A stretch of 64,000 bases of DNA. Origin: an uncultured Clostridia bacterium (GTDB lineage: Bacteria > Bacillota > Clostridia > Christensenellales > UBA1242). The stretch is from NCBI GenBank assembly GCA_934754355.1, contig CAKVID010000006.1, positions 16,921-80,920 on the forward strand, given 5' to 3'. The position numbers were made by a program, and so were the translations under genes. How positions within the stretch are numbered: the first letter of the stretch is position 1; each line of letters starts with the position of its first letter. The notes beneath the pieces are model-generated. The model did not search any database and was not told where the DNA came from. It saw nothing but the letters and a program-made list of their open reading frames with translations. Positions 35,674 to 43,704 of the stretch are shown here, in pieces.

Positions 35674-36486
35674 ATGAAAAATAAAAAACTAATTGGATTT
35701 TTAATAGTTCTTATTTTCTTGACAGTACTGATAGTTATTAACAGTACACTTTTTACTTTGCAAAAAATAAGTGTTAATTGGCTAACAACCAAGTATAAAT
35801 TGGAAACAATTAAAGATTATAAAATTGTTGATGGTATTGAGAAGGGGGAAAGTATCTTTCTTGTAAAAAAAGAAAGTATTGCTAATACTTTGGAAAAAAA
35901 ATACCCATATTTAAGAGTTGTAAGTATTGAGACGAAATTTCCAAATAAATTGGTTATTCATAGTTCAGAAAGAGAAAGTTTATACGCAATCAAAATAACT
36001 GATGACGATTATGCTATTGTTGATGAATTAGGCAAAGTTTTGGAAAGATGTAATAGTTCGGTATTTGCTGGGTCTGAACTTGGTGCTAAGCCTATTAAAG
36101 TAATTTTAGATAATAATTTTGTTAATATTTTGCCTCAAGATTTGGAAGCGGGCAATATAATTAATAATGAATTTGTAGTTAAGGTCTTAACGCAAATATC
36201 TAAGTCTCTTAGAGAATCTAATTATATTCCAACTACTAGCAAAGGGGTATTTACATCTCTTGAAATAACAAATAAAGGCGAAGATGTAGAATTATTCTTT
36301 AAAACTCGTAGTGGAATATCTATAGTAATCAAAAATGCAATGAAGTATACTACCGATATGTTGCTTCTAGGGCTAGAAAGATATAATCACTTTCATCAAG
36401 AAGGTGTTGTTTCAGGTAGTGTTATAGTTGATTATAATAGTTCTCTTAAAAGCATTGTTGCTCGATATGAGCCAGAAAATTTGTAA
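35674..36486 (+). CDS. ftsQ: Cell division protein FtsQ/DivIB
   Basis: This 270-residue bitopic protein has a short cytoplasmic N-terminus, one membrane segment (about 5-27) and an extracytoplasmic POTRA-like domain (about 29-95, including NTLEKKYPYLRVVSIETKFP). The FtsQ beta domain follows and includes YAIVDELGKVLE. It bridges FtsL/FtsB to the septal synthases. A strong terminator follows, so ftsA-ftsZ form a separate unit. Confidence 0.88.
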   Translation: MKNKKLIGFLIVLIFLTVLIVINSTLFTLQKISVNWLTTKYKLETIKDYKIVDGIEKGESIFLVKKESIANTLEKKYPYLRVVSIETKFPNKLVIHSSERESLYAIKITDDDYAIVDELGKVLERCNSSVFAGSELGAKPIKVILDNNFVNILPQDLEAGNIINNEFVVKVLTQISKSLRESNYIPTTSKGVFTSLEITNKGEDVELFFKTRSGISIVIKNAMKYTTDMLLLGLERYNHFHQEGVVSGSVIVDYNSSLKSIVARYEPENL

Positions 36487-36524
36487 GATTGCCAAAGAAT
36501 ATAAAGATTTGGCAATCTTTTTTT
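36485..36524 (+). terminator. Intrinsic terminator after ftsQ
   Basis: AAGATTGCCAAA / TTTGGCAATCTT (12-bp perfect stem) with a T-run. Confidence 0.92.
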
Positions 36525-36601
36525 ATTTATTGTAATTATTTAGTTACAATAATCTTTTTTGCAAAATTAATCGAAAAGTTAAGTAAAGGATACAAAAAAA
36601 T

Positions 36602-36630
36602 TTGACATATTTGTACTTTATTTATATACT
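36602..36630 (+). promoter_or_regulatory. Strong SigA promoter of ftsAZ
   Basis: TTGACA (36602-36607), 17 bp, TATACT (36625-36630), with the ftsA start codon about 37 bp downstream. Confidence 0.85.
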
Positions 36631-36667
36631 TTAAATGTAATTATACTTTTGATAGGTTATACTTTTG

Positions 36668-37777
36668 ATGAAAGATATTGTATCGGTAATGGACTTTGGT
36701 TCTTCTAGAATTACAGTTCTTACAGGAATGAAAGAAGTTAATAAAAGTTTTAAACTGCTATCTAGTGTGGATTTGGAGTATGAAGGCTTTGCAAATGGGG
36801 AATTTGTAGAACCAAATAATCTAAAAAGCCAGATTTCAAGCATTATAAATGATGTTGAGAAAGATTTGCAGAGTAAAATTGGTTTTTTATTTGTGGGAGT
36901 TCCTGCAGAGTTTTGTTTTTGTTATGAAAAAATACTTACTAAAACTTTTGCTAAAAACACCAGAATTACAAGTAGAATAATTGATGAATTATTCTTAAAT
37001 GATAATGAAGATAATCCTTATAAGACCCACACAGTAATTAATAAGTCTCCATTATATTATATCTTGAATGAAGATAATAGAACTAATCACCCAGAAGGAC
37101 AATTTGCCAATAAATTACAAGCAAAAACAAGTTATGTACTTGTCGAAAACAAATTCAAATTGCTAATCTCTGGAATATTGGAAGAGTGTGGTATTAAAAA
37201 TTACGATTTCTTATCTAATTCTTTGGCAGAAGGAATATACTTGATAGATGAACACAAGAGATATGAGGGGGCAATACTAGTTGATTGTGGATTTGTTACA
37301 ACAAGTGTTTGTCAATTCTTGGGAGATGGCCTAGAAGAGATGAAGAGTTTTTCGATGGGTGGCGGATTTATAACCGCAGATTTATCTAGAATACTAGAGA
37401 TATCTTATGAAGAAGCCGAAGAATTGAAGAGCAAAGCAATTATTACTCTTAAACCACTTGGTGTGGATTTCTATGAATTGGATAATGGCAAGAGATTTGG
37501 AGTAAAAAATGTAAATGATATAATCCTATGCAGACTAGATAAAATAATTGATATGGTCAAGACATGTTTGGGTGATTTTGAGGTACAATTACCTAATTAT
37601 ATACCTATTAATTTCACTGGTGGCGGTATTAATTATTTTGAAGGTATTAGCGATTATTTACGCAAAGAATTTGATAGACCTATAGAATTAATAAAACCTA
37701 AAGCATTGCTTTATGCCAAACCAGATTTATCTAGTTCAATAAGTTTACTAAATATGGCAATTAACATATATAAATAA
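36668..37777 (+). CDS. ftsA: FtsA-like actin-fold division protein
   Basis: The protein of 369 residues has an actin-type ATPase fold: the phosphate-1 loop VMDFGSSRITVL at the start, a phosphate-2 region AILVDCGFVTTSV (about 198-210) and an adenosine loop INFTGGGINYFEG near 317. The SHS2-like insertion of FtsA lies between. FtsA tethers FtsZ to the membrane through a C-terminal amphipathic helix. Here the protein stops at SLLNMAINIYK without a clear basic amphipathic tail and is shorter than typical FtsA. Position directly before ftsZ supports the call. Confidence 0.85.
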   Translation: MKDIVSVMDFGSSRITVLTGMKEVNKSFKLLSSVDLEYEGFANGEFVEPNNLKSQISSIINDVEKDLQSKIGFLFVGVPAEFCFCYEKILTKTFAKNTRITSRIIDELFLNDNEDNPYKTHTVINKSPLYYILNEDNRTNHPEGQFANKLQAKTSYVLVENKFKLLISGILEECGIKNYDFLSNSLAEGIYLIDEHKRYEGAILVDCGFVTTSVCQFLGDGLEEMKSFSMGGGFITADLSRILEISYEEAEELKSKAIITLKPLGVDFYELDNGKRFGVKNVNDIILCRLDKIIDMVKTCLGDFEVQLPNYIPINFTGGGINYFEGISDYLRKEFDRPIELIKPKALLYAKPDLSSSISLLNMAINIYK

Positions 37778-37787
37778 GGAGAGACAA

Positions 37788-38954
37788 ATGGAATTATTCA
37801 AAGATAATGAAATGCAAGAATTAGACGAAAATACACCTATTTGTAAAATTAAAGTAATTGGAATTGGTGGTGGCGGTAATAACGCTGTAAATAGAATGAT
37901 TTATGCTGATATTACTAGTGCTAGTTTCGTGGCTATTAATACAGATAAACAAGCATTGCTTATGTCAAAAGCGCCTAGTAGATTGCAGATTGGAGAGAAA
38001 TTAACTCGTGGACTTGGTGCAGGTGCAGACCCAGAAATAGGCAAGAAAGCGGCTGAAGAAAGTAGAGAATTAATAGAAGAAATACTTAAAGATACAGACC
38101 TTGTATTTGTAACTGCAGGTATGGGTGGTGGCACTGGAACTGGTGCTGCTCCAGTTGTTGCAAGCATTGCCAAAGAAATGGGAATATTAACAATTGCAGT
38201 TGTAACCAAACCTTTCAGATTTGAAGGCAAGAAGAGAATGGAAAATGCTGAGAACGGCATTAAAGAACTAAAAAATGTTGTAGATACTTTGGTTGTAATT
38301 CCAAATGATAAGTTACTAACAATAGTACCAAAAAATACACCTATTATTGAGGCTTTCAAGACGGCTGACGATGTATTGAGACAAGGTATTCAAGGTATTA
38401 GTGACTTGATTGTTACATCTAGTCTTATCAACCTGGACTTTGCTGATGTTAAGGCTATTATGAAGAATAAGGGTCTAGCACACATGGGCTTGGGTAGAGG
38501 CAAAGGCGAGAATAGAACTATTGAGGCTGTAAGACAAGCAGTATCTAGTCCATTACTTGAGACTACTATTGAGGGTGCTACTGGTATTATTCTTAATATT
38601 AAAGGCTCTCCAAACTTAACACTTGATGAAGTATATGAATCAGCAGATTTAGTAAAAGAAGTGGTTGACCCATCTTGTAATATTATCTTTGGTAGTGGAA
38701 TTGATCCAAAAATGGAAGATGAAGTTGAAATAACTGTAATTGCAACAGGATTTAGTGGTGGCACTGCTACAGACGAAATGAAACAAGAAGTTAAGAGAAA
38801 CATTGTTAATAACTATGCTGAAGAAGAACAAGAAACTAAAGCAGAACAAAATGTAAATTTGGAAGAACCAAAACAAAGTGCTCCAAGTAGTAGAGTAGAA
38901 GTTAATGATAGTGATATTCCATCATTTATAAAGAAATTAAAAAATAGATTTTAA
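37788..38954 (+). CDS. ftsZ: Cell division tubulin FtsZ
   Basis: This 388-residue GTPase polymerises into the Z-ring. The N-terminal IGIGGGGNNAVNRM, the tubulin signature GGGTGTGAAPV (about 113-123) and the T7 loop NLDFADVKAIM are intact. A variable charged linker leads to the conserved C-terminal peptide DIPSFIKKLKNRF that binds FtsA and other partners. AAGGAGAG lies before the ATG, 10 nt after ftsA. Confidence 0.98.
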   Translation: MELFKDNEMQELDENTPICKIKVIGIGGGGNNAVNRMIYADITSASFVAINTDKQALLMSKAPSRLQIGEKLTRGLGAGADPEIGKKAAEESRELIEEILKDTDLVFVTAGMGGGTGTGAAPVVASIAKEMGILTIAVVTKPFRFEGKKRMENAENGIKELKNVVDTLVVIPNDKLLTIVPKNTPIIEAFKTADDVLRQGIQGISDLIVTSSLINLDFADVKAIMKNKGLAHMGLGRGKGENRTIEAVRQAVSSPLLETTIEGATGIILNIKGSPNLTLDEVYESADLVKEVVDPSCNIIFGSGIDPKMEDEVEITVIATGFSGGTATDEMKQEVKRNIVNNYAEEEQETKAEQNVNLEEPKQSAPSSRVEVNDSDIPSFIKKLKNRF

Positions 38955-38960
38955 TTAATC

Positions 38961-39000
38961 AAAAAAAGAATAAACAAAATTGGTGTTTATTCTTTTTTTT
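38961..39000 (+). terminator. Intrinsic terminator after ftsZ
   Basis: A long stem AAAAAAAGAATAAACA / TGTTTATTCTTTTTTT with a 7-nt loop separates ftsZ from the sporulation genes. Confidence 0.9.
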
Positions 39001-39104
39001 ATGCCTAAAAAGTACAGTTTAAATACTTATGTAATTAAATCGATTTTGCTAAAATTGTAAGTGAAATATTAAACTATGTGAAAGGAATTTGGGAGGTGGC
39101 AATA

Positions 39105-39944
39105 GTGATATTATATATAGAATATGTAATTCTAGATAATATGGTTGTCAACTATTTATTGCTTAGTTTAATTGGAATTACAACTAAATGTAAATTAAAT
39201 AGATTTCGCAAATTGTTATCAAGTGCTATTGGAACATTATTTGCTATCTTTCTTCCTTACATACTCAAGATTAAATGGCTAATTCTTTTATATAAATTAC
39301 TATGTGCTCTGCTTATGGTTTTATTTATCAAGAAATATAAGACTATTAGAAATTATTTTTGGTGCTTGGGTTTGCTATTTTTCTATACCTTTCTCTTTGG
39401 CGGATTTCTAATAGCGACATTGAGTTTACTAGGTGTTGAATATAATATGACGGGAATTTTGCTTTATAATTTTGAAGTCCCAATAAGTATGTTTTTGATA
39501 TTACTATATGTAATCTATTTGATAACAAAGAAAACGATATTTGTATTTAGCAAACAACTAAAAGCAAATAATTTTATACGAGAAATAACATTGATAGACA
39601 ATAATGAGAAAGTAGAAGGTGTGGGATATTTTGATAGTGGAAATATGATTTGTAAGAGTGGTCATGCGGTTAATATAATATCTAGTGAATTATTCTTCAG
39701 ATTATATAGAGATTATCCAATAGATAAATTATTATTAAATAATATTGATAACAATATTTTGAAAGATGCTAGTTACATAGAGATAAATTCGTTGTCTAAA
39801 GGGCAAAAATATTTGTCTTTTAGAATAGATAAACTTGTAATTGAAAGTACTGAGTACGACAATGTATATATGGCTGTTGCATTCAAAAAATTCGAAAACT
39901 TTGATTGTATATTAAATTCTAAATTTGTAGGTGGAAAATTATGA
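39105..39944 (+). CDS. spoIIGA: Pro-SigE processing peptidase SpoIIGA
   Basis: This aspartic protease of about 279 residues activates pro-SigE in the mother cell. The N-terminal half has about five membrane segments. The C-terminal protease domain carries the active-site motif FDSGN (DSGN, Asp about 177). GTG 39105 is chosen because GGGAGGTGG lies just upstream and the product then begins ILYIEYVILDN, the usual SpoIIGA start. It overlaps sigE by 4 nt (ATGA), the normal spoIIG operon coupling. The ftsZ-spoIIGA-sigE-sigG order is typical of spore-forming Firmicutes. Confidence 0.92.
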   Translation: MILYIEYVILDNMVVNYLLLSLIGITTKCKLNRFRKLLSSAIGTLFAIFLPYILKIKWLILLYKLLCALLMVLFIKKYKTIRNYFWCLGLLFFYTFLFGGFLIATLSLLGVEYNMTGILLYNFEVPISMFLILLYVIYLITKKTIFVFSKQLKANNFIREITLIDNNEKVEGVGYFDSGNMICKSGHAVNIISSELFFRLYRDYPIDKLLLNNIDNNILKDASYIEINSLSKGQKYLSFRIDKLVIESTEYDNVYMAVAFKKFENFDCILNSKFVGGKL

Positions 39945-40675
39945 TAAAATGTAATTCTAAGATTTATAAAATGATGACTATGCTAAAAAGTATTTGGCAA
40001 AAAGTATTTAGGTCTAGAGATGAAGTATTGCTATATTTGTGCAATGGTGAAAGTTTGCCAGATATACTTAGTGAAGATGAAGAAACAAAATATATAGAAA
40101 TGCTAAGTACAGAAAATAGTGAGTATGCTAAGCAGAAATTAATAGAACATAATTTGAGGCTTGTTGTGTATGTTGCCAAGAAATTTCCTAATAGTGATGT
40201 AGATGTAGAAGATTTAATTTCAATTGGAAGCTTGGGATTGATTAAGGCTATAAATTCTTACAAAAGTGACAAGAATATAAAGATAGCAACTTATGCTAGC
40301 AAATGTATAGAAAATGAAATTCTTATGTATTTAAGAAAGATAAGTAAACAAAAGCAAGTTGTGTCTCTAGATGAACCACTAAATGTAGATAGTGAAGGAA
40401 ATCAATTGGTGTTATTTGATTTACTTCCTAGCGAAAGTGATTGTCCACAAGAAGATATGGAGAGAAATACAGAGAAACAAATTTTGTGGAAAGTAATAAA
40501 TAAACTAGGTTCTAGAGAAAAAGAAATCATGGTACTGAGATTTGGACTTTCTGGAGGAGAAGAATTAACTCAGAAAGAAGTAGCAGATAATCTAGGAATT
40601 AGTCAAAGTTATATTAGTAGACTAGAAAAGAAGATTGTTGTGCGAATAAAAAAAGAAATGACCAAACTTGCATAA
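39941..40675 (+). CDS. sigE: Sporulation sigma factor SigE precursor
   Basis: This 244-residue sigma-70 family factor of the early mother cell is made as an inactive precursor. The N-terminal extension (about 1-30, with a hydrophobic/basic MMTMLKSIWQKVF stretch) would be cut by SpoIIGA. Region 2 is DLISIGSLGLIKAINSYKSD, and the -10-reading helix includes IATYASKCIENEILMYLRK. Region 4 ends in LTQKEVADNLGISQSYISRL (helix-turn-helix). The coupled start inside spoIIGA has AGGTGG upstream. Confidence 0.96.
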   Translation: MIKCNSKIYKMMTMLKSIWQKVFRSRDEVLLYLCNGESLPDILSEDEETKYIEMLSTENSEYAKQKLIEHNLRLVVYVAKKFPNSDVDVEDLISIGSLGLIKAINSYKSDKNIKIATYASKCIENEILMYLRKISKQKQVVSLDEPLNVDSEGNQLVLFDLLPSESDCPQEDMERNTEKQILWKVINKLGSREKEIMVLRFGLSGGEELTQKEVADNLGISQSYISRLEKKIVVRIKKEMTKLA

Positions 40676-40729
40676 AACATAATTAAACATATATAATTTG
40701 TCAAAAATAATATACTTATTGTCAGATAA

Positions 40730-40736
40730 TGTCGAA
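40730..40736 (+). promoter_or_regulatory. Possible Spo0A box upstream of sigG
   Basis: The TGTCGAA core lies 20 bp before the SigF/SigG-type -35 element. The match is short, so it is only suggestive. Confidence 0.25.
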
Positions 40737-40749
40737 TATATAACAAAAT

Positions 40750-40779
40750 GTATAATTTTAAAAATAAATGTGCAAAATA
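40750..40779 (+). promoter_or_regulatory. SigF/SigG-type forespore promoter of sigG
   Basis: GTATA (40750-40754), 15 bp, then GTGCAAAATA (40770-40779) fits the forespore consensus GYATA-N15-GGNNANAMTA with one mismatch. It lies 30 bp before the sigG start codon, as expected for a gene switched on by SigF and then self-amplified by SigG. Confidence 0.75.
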
Positions 40780-40808
40780 TTCCTAATCGCAAGATTGGGA
40801 GTTTTTTT

Positions 40809-41582
40809 ATGAATAGTAACAAAGTTGTAATTACTGGCATAGATACTAATTCTTTGCCAAAGTTAAGCGGAAAAGAACAAATGGAATTGATGTTAAAAAT
40901 AAAGCAAGGAGATAGTGATGCTAGAGAAAAATTTGCGATTGCAAATATGAGACTTGTGCTTAGTGTGCTTCAAAGATTTAGAGGTAGATGCAATTACACA
41001 GATGATTTATTTCAAGTTGGTTGTGTTGGACTTATGAAGGCTATAGATAATTTTGATATTTCTCAAAATGTTAAATTTTCCACCTATGCAGTTCCAATGA
41101 TAATAGGAGAGATAAAGAGGTTCTTAAGAGATAATAATAGTGTAAGGGTTAGTAGAAGCCTAAGAGATACAGCATACAAAGTTTTGAAAGCACGAGAAGA
41201 ATTAATCAAAAATAATAGTGAAGAACCTGATGTAGATATGGTGGCAGATTTTCTGCAAATACCAGTATCAGAAGTTGCTATTGCATTGGAGGCAATAAGT
41301 GAACCAATGTCTTTGTGTGACCCTGTGTATAATGACGGAGAAGATACTATTTATTTGATGGATCAAGTAAGCGATAGCAAAGATTGTGAAGAGAAGTGGA
41401 TAGAGAACCTAAATCTGAAAGACGCATTGTTAAAATTAAATGAAAGGGAAAAAGAAATTGTAAGATTAAGATATTATATTGGCAAGACGCAAATGGAAGT
41501 TTCGGAAGAGATAGGAATATCTCAAGCACAAGTAAGTAGATTAGAGAAGAATGCAATAAAAGAAATTAAAAAAGCATTCTAA
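40809..41582 (+). CDS. sigG: Late forespore sigma factor SigG
   Basis: This 257-residue factor drives late forespore genes. The N-terminus MNSNKVVITGIDTNSLPKL matches the characteristic SigG start. Region 2 is DDLFQVGCVGLMKAIDNFDI with KFSTYAVPMIIGEIKRFLRD, and region 4 ends TQMEVSEEIGISQAQVSRLE. ATG 40809 has GGGAG 7 nt upstream; in-frame upstream codons back to 40698 lie within the promoter and are excluded. It follows sigE with its own SigF/G-type promoter. Confidence 0.96.
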   Translation: MNSNKVVITGIDTNSLPKLSGKEQMELMLKIKQGDSDAREKFAIANMRLVLSVLQRFRGRCNYTDDLFQVGCVGLMKAIDNFDISQNVKFSTYAVPMIIGEIKRFLRDNNSVRVSRSLRDTAYKVLKAREELIKNNSEEPDVDMVADFLQIPVSEVAIALEAISEPMSLCDPVYNDGEDTIYLMDQVSDSKDCEEKWIENLNLKDALLKLNEREKEIVRLRYYIGKTQMEVSEEIGISQAQVSRLEKNAIKEIKKAF

Positions 41583-41583
41583 T

Positions 41584-41617
41584 AAAAAAATCCTCTAATC
41601 ATTAAAATTAGAGGATT
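41584..41617 (-). terminator. Terminator at the convergent sigG/YcxB-like junction
   Basis: AATCCTCTAAT / ATTAGAGGATT (11-bp perfect stem) is followed on the minus strand by Ts (the A-run 41584-41588). It ends the minus-strand gene and may also stop sigG transcripts. Confidence 0.82.
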
Positions 41618-41624
41618 ACTAAAA

Positions 41625-42176
41625 TTATTTTTTCTTAATGTCGACTATATAATTTATTTGTTTTTCGTCTCTTAAGAATGTAATTATTTTATTTAAGTTT
41701 TCTATGTTTTCTTGAATTTTATTAATTATGTATGCTGAATTATTTCCAATTTTGATGTAAATAAAATTATCTGTCTCAACAATTGAATAAATCATGTCGT
41801 ATGAATAAGTACATTCTTCAATTCCCATAGGAGAAGTAACTAGTACTTTGTAATTGTTCTTGTTGAATTGGAAAGTGAAAACAGGATTGGTTGCAATAAA
41901 TTTATTGGAGTGATAAGCCTTGCTTGCTGCGTTAGTTAAAATTCTATCGATTAAAACTAAGAATAATATTCCAATAACCAGTAGCGATACAATAAAAGCG
42001 ATGTCAATTATTAAGTCATCTATTACGAGAGGCTCAAAGAGACAGGAAACAGCGTCTGATACAGCTAGAATTATGAAGATAATTCCTATTGCTCTGTAAA
42101 TTGCTTTTATTTTCTTCTGTGAATATAAAAAGTATTTCAAGAAATTATCGTAAGTCATTTGGGTTGAAATTTCCAT
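41625..42176 (-). CDS. Two-TM protein with YcxB-like C-terminal domain
   Basis: This 183-residue protein has two adjacent membrane helices (about 28-50 and 60-85), then a cytoplasmic beta-rich domain. That domain, with FTFQFNKNNYKVLVTSPMG, YSYDMIYSIVETDNFIYIKI and SAYIINK, has the PH-like rhythm of YcxB proteins, whose function is unknown. ATG 42176 is chosen for its AGGAG site. It is transcribed alone, against sigG. Confidence 0.75.
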   Translation of the reverse strand: MEISTQMTYDNFLKYFLYSQKKIKAIYRAIGIIFIILAVSDAVSCLFEPLVIDDLIIDIAFIVSLLVIGILFLVLIDRILTNAASKAYHSNKFIATNPVFTFQFNKNNYKVLVTSPMGIEECTYSYDMIYSIVETDNFIYIKIGNNSAYIINKIQENIENLNKIITFLRDEKQINYIVDIKKK

Positions 42177-42179
42177 ATA

Positions 42180-42469
42180 AACTCCTAAATGTTTTATTTT
42201 TGATATAAAGTCCAAACAAGGTTATCCGTTAAAACCTTGATTGAATTGATGATTATATTATTATTCTATTAGCAATCATATTTTAGGTAAATATATAGTG
42301 CTCTGCATAAATAATATAGCATATAATATACATCATATTTTTATTATACAATTACTTGAAAGAAAAGTGAAACTTATTTAATAGAAAAATGTAATATTTA
42401 TTAAATATTAGTTTAAAAAAATTTATTGCGAAAAATTAAAAACTTTTTATAAAAAATTGCAAAAAGCAG
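42180..42469. other. Non-coding gap before tRNA-Asn
   Basis: About 300 bp of A+T-rich DNA with no gene. A small hairpin CAAGGTT/AACCTTG (42217-42239) without a T-run is the only structure noted. Confidence 0.4.
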
Positions 42470-42498
42470 TTGACAAAAAAAAATTATTAACATATAAT
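42470..42498 (+). promoter_or_regulatory. Consensus SigA promoter of tRNA-Asn
   Basis: TTGACA (42470-42475), exactly 17 bp, TATAAT (42493-42498). Both hexamers are perfect, as expected for a highly expressed stable RNA. Confidence 0.92.
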
Positions 42499-42509
42499 AG
42501 TCGTGTTAT

Positions 42510-42584
42510 TCCTCAATAGCTCAATGGTGGAGCAACCGGCTGTTAACCGGTAGGTTGTAGGTTCGAGCCCTACTTGAGGAGCCA
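42510..42584 (+). tRNA. trnN: tRNA-Asn (anticodon GTT)
   Basis: A complete cloverleaf of 75 nt. The acceptor arms are TCCTCAA/TTGAGGA, the D-arm is GCTC/GAGC, the anticodon arm is ACCGG-CTGTTAA-CCGGT with GTT at 42542-42544, and the T-arm is GTAGG-TTCGAGC-CCTAC. The discriminator is G and the 3' CCA is encoded. It stands alone with its own promoter and terminator. Confidence 0.97.
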
Positions 42585-42597
42585 AAACCACAATATA

Positions 42598-42634
42598 TAG
42601 TGTTTAGAAGTTACTTCTAGACACTATTTTTTTT
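42598..42634 (+). terminator. Terminator of tRNA-Asn
   Basis: TAGTGTTTAGAAG pairs with CTTCTAGACACTA (one mismatch, 3-nt loop) and is followed by eight Ts. Confidence 0.9.
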
Positions 42635-42686
42635 ATAAATCATTTTTAAATAATTTTTTCTTGTGTCAAAAATTGTGTCAGAAAAT

Positions 42687-42744
42687 AAAAAAAGATAAAG
42701 TTAATTACAAGATTATTAAATCTTCTGTTGCTTTATCTTTTTTT
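42687..42744. terminator. Terminator serving the collagen-like gene (both directions possible)
   Basis: AAAAAAAGATAAAG (42687-42700) pairs with CTTTATCTTTTTTT (42731-42744), with an inner AAGATT/ATCTT stem. On the minus strand the T-run follows the collagen-like gene. Confidence 0.75.
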
Positions 42745-42793
42745 ATTTTATTGTATTCGTCAATATTAATACAGTAATTTATTTTTTATAATC

Positions 42794-43135
42794 CTAACCT
42801 TGTGAGCCGGTTGGTCCTTGCGGTATTGTTAGATTTAATACAAAGTTGGGTGCGTTTCCTGTTATACTTGCGGCTGCTTGTGTTCCGGGATCTCCAGTTG
42901 TTACTGTTCCAATTGTGATAACTGGAGTCTCGCCGTCAACACCATCTTCTCCTGCTGGACCGATAGGTCCGGTTGGTCCCGTCGGCCCTGTAGGACCAGT
43001 TGCACCTGTAGGTCCGGTAGGGCCTGTTGCTCCACGCTGGCGTCTTGCCAATATATTGGCGAGTGTATTCTCATCTATATTAATTTGTTGTCCTCTGCCA
43101 TTACAACCACAACGATTATTCCAATACAATATCAT
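42794..43135 (-). CDS. Minimal collagen-like surface protein
   Basis: The protein of 113 residues has three parts. An N-terminal head with CGCNGRG is followed by a short Gly-X-Thr/Pro collagen block of about 13 triplets (GATGPTGPTG...GPAGEDG, about 36-70). A C-terminal module, GDPGTQAAASITGNAPNFV then NLTIPQGPTGSQG, follows; this module is common in exosporium BclA-like proteins of spore formers. It has no signal peptide, as expected for a mother-cell-made exosporium protein. It is far shorter than usual. ATG 43135 has GGAGG 6 nt upstream. Confidence 0.85.
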   Translation of the reverse strand: MILYWNNRCGCNGRGQQINIDENTLANILARRQRGATGPTGPTGATGPTGPTGPTGPIGPAGEDGVDGETPVITIGTVTTGDPGTQAAASITGNAPNFVLNLTIPQGPTGSQG

Positions 43136-43265
43136 TTGTGCCTCCAATACATTTTAGTATTATTACATTCTATTCATTTAATATTTTATTTGTTAAATAA
43201 AATAATTGTGATAGTTGGAAGTATAGAGTGTTGAGTATTTTATATGCTCACAATAAATGTTTTAT

Positions 43266-43294
43266 TTGACAAAAATCGACATATATTGTATTAT
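43266..43294 (+). promoter_or_regulatory. SigA-type promoter of the zinc-ribbon gene
   Basis: TTGACA (43266-43271), 17 bp, TATTAT (43289-43294), leaving a short leader with CGGAG before ATG 43318. Confidence 0.75.
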
Positions 43295-43317
43295 AATTAA
43301 GTATACGGAGATAAGTT

Positions 43318-43656
43318 ATGAAATCTAGCAAATGCACTTCGTGTGGTGCAAATATTGAAATTGATACAACAAAGAAAAATTTTACTTGTCCTTATTGTGG
43401 AACTCATTTTATAAATGATGATAAAGATAGTAAAAATGAAGAAAAAAATGATGCAGAAGTAATGAGTAGCAAAGTACGAGAGCAATTTGATTATAGCGAT
43501 GGGGAATATCCGGAGTATGTGCATGGTACAAGGCCTACCGTTAATATAATTTTTGCTGTAATACTTGCTTGTTTCTATTTCTTTCCTGCAATAATTTATG
43601 TTTTGGCGGTGCTTGCTAGACAACATGTATGGGACGAATATCACAAAAGAAAATAA
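43318..43656 (+). CDS. Zinc-ribbon protein with one membrane segment
   Basis: The 112-residue protein begins with a rubredoxin-like zinc ribbon, CTSCG and CPYCG (about 6-28), then an acidic linker, a membrane segment (about 76-98) and a basic tail (HKRK). This architecture (N-terminal zinc ribbon plus membrane helix) is common among small Firmicutes membrane proteins of unknown function. rpiB follows 30 nt later and may be co-transcribed. Confidence 0.78.
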   Translation: MKSSKCTSCGANIEIDTTKKNFTCPYCGTHFINDDKDSKNEEKNDAEVMSSKVREQFDYSDGEYPEYVHGTRPTVNIIFAVILACFYFFPAIIYVLAVLARQHVWDEYHKRK

Positions 43657-43704
43657 TTATTTGGAATTTTGTACAAAATATATTAGATGAAAAAGGGAAA
43701 TAAA

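Noticed and set aside
42661..42680. Direct repeat TTGTGTCA beside tRNA-Asn as an integration att site
   Set aside because: There is no integrase, no matching distal copy and no foreign gene block. The repeat is too short to carry weight.
42846..43157. Plus-strand open frame antisense to the collagen-like gene
   Set aside because: Its Gly/Pro/Val repeats are the complement of the collagen triplets; no start signals.
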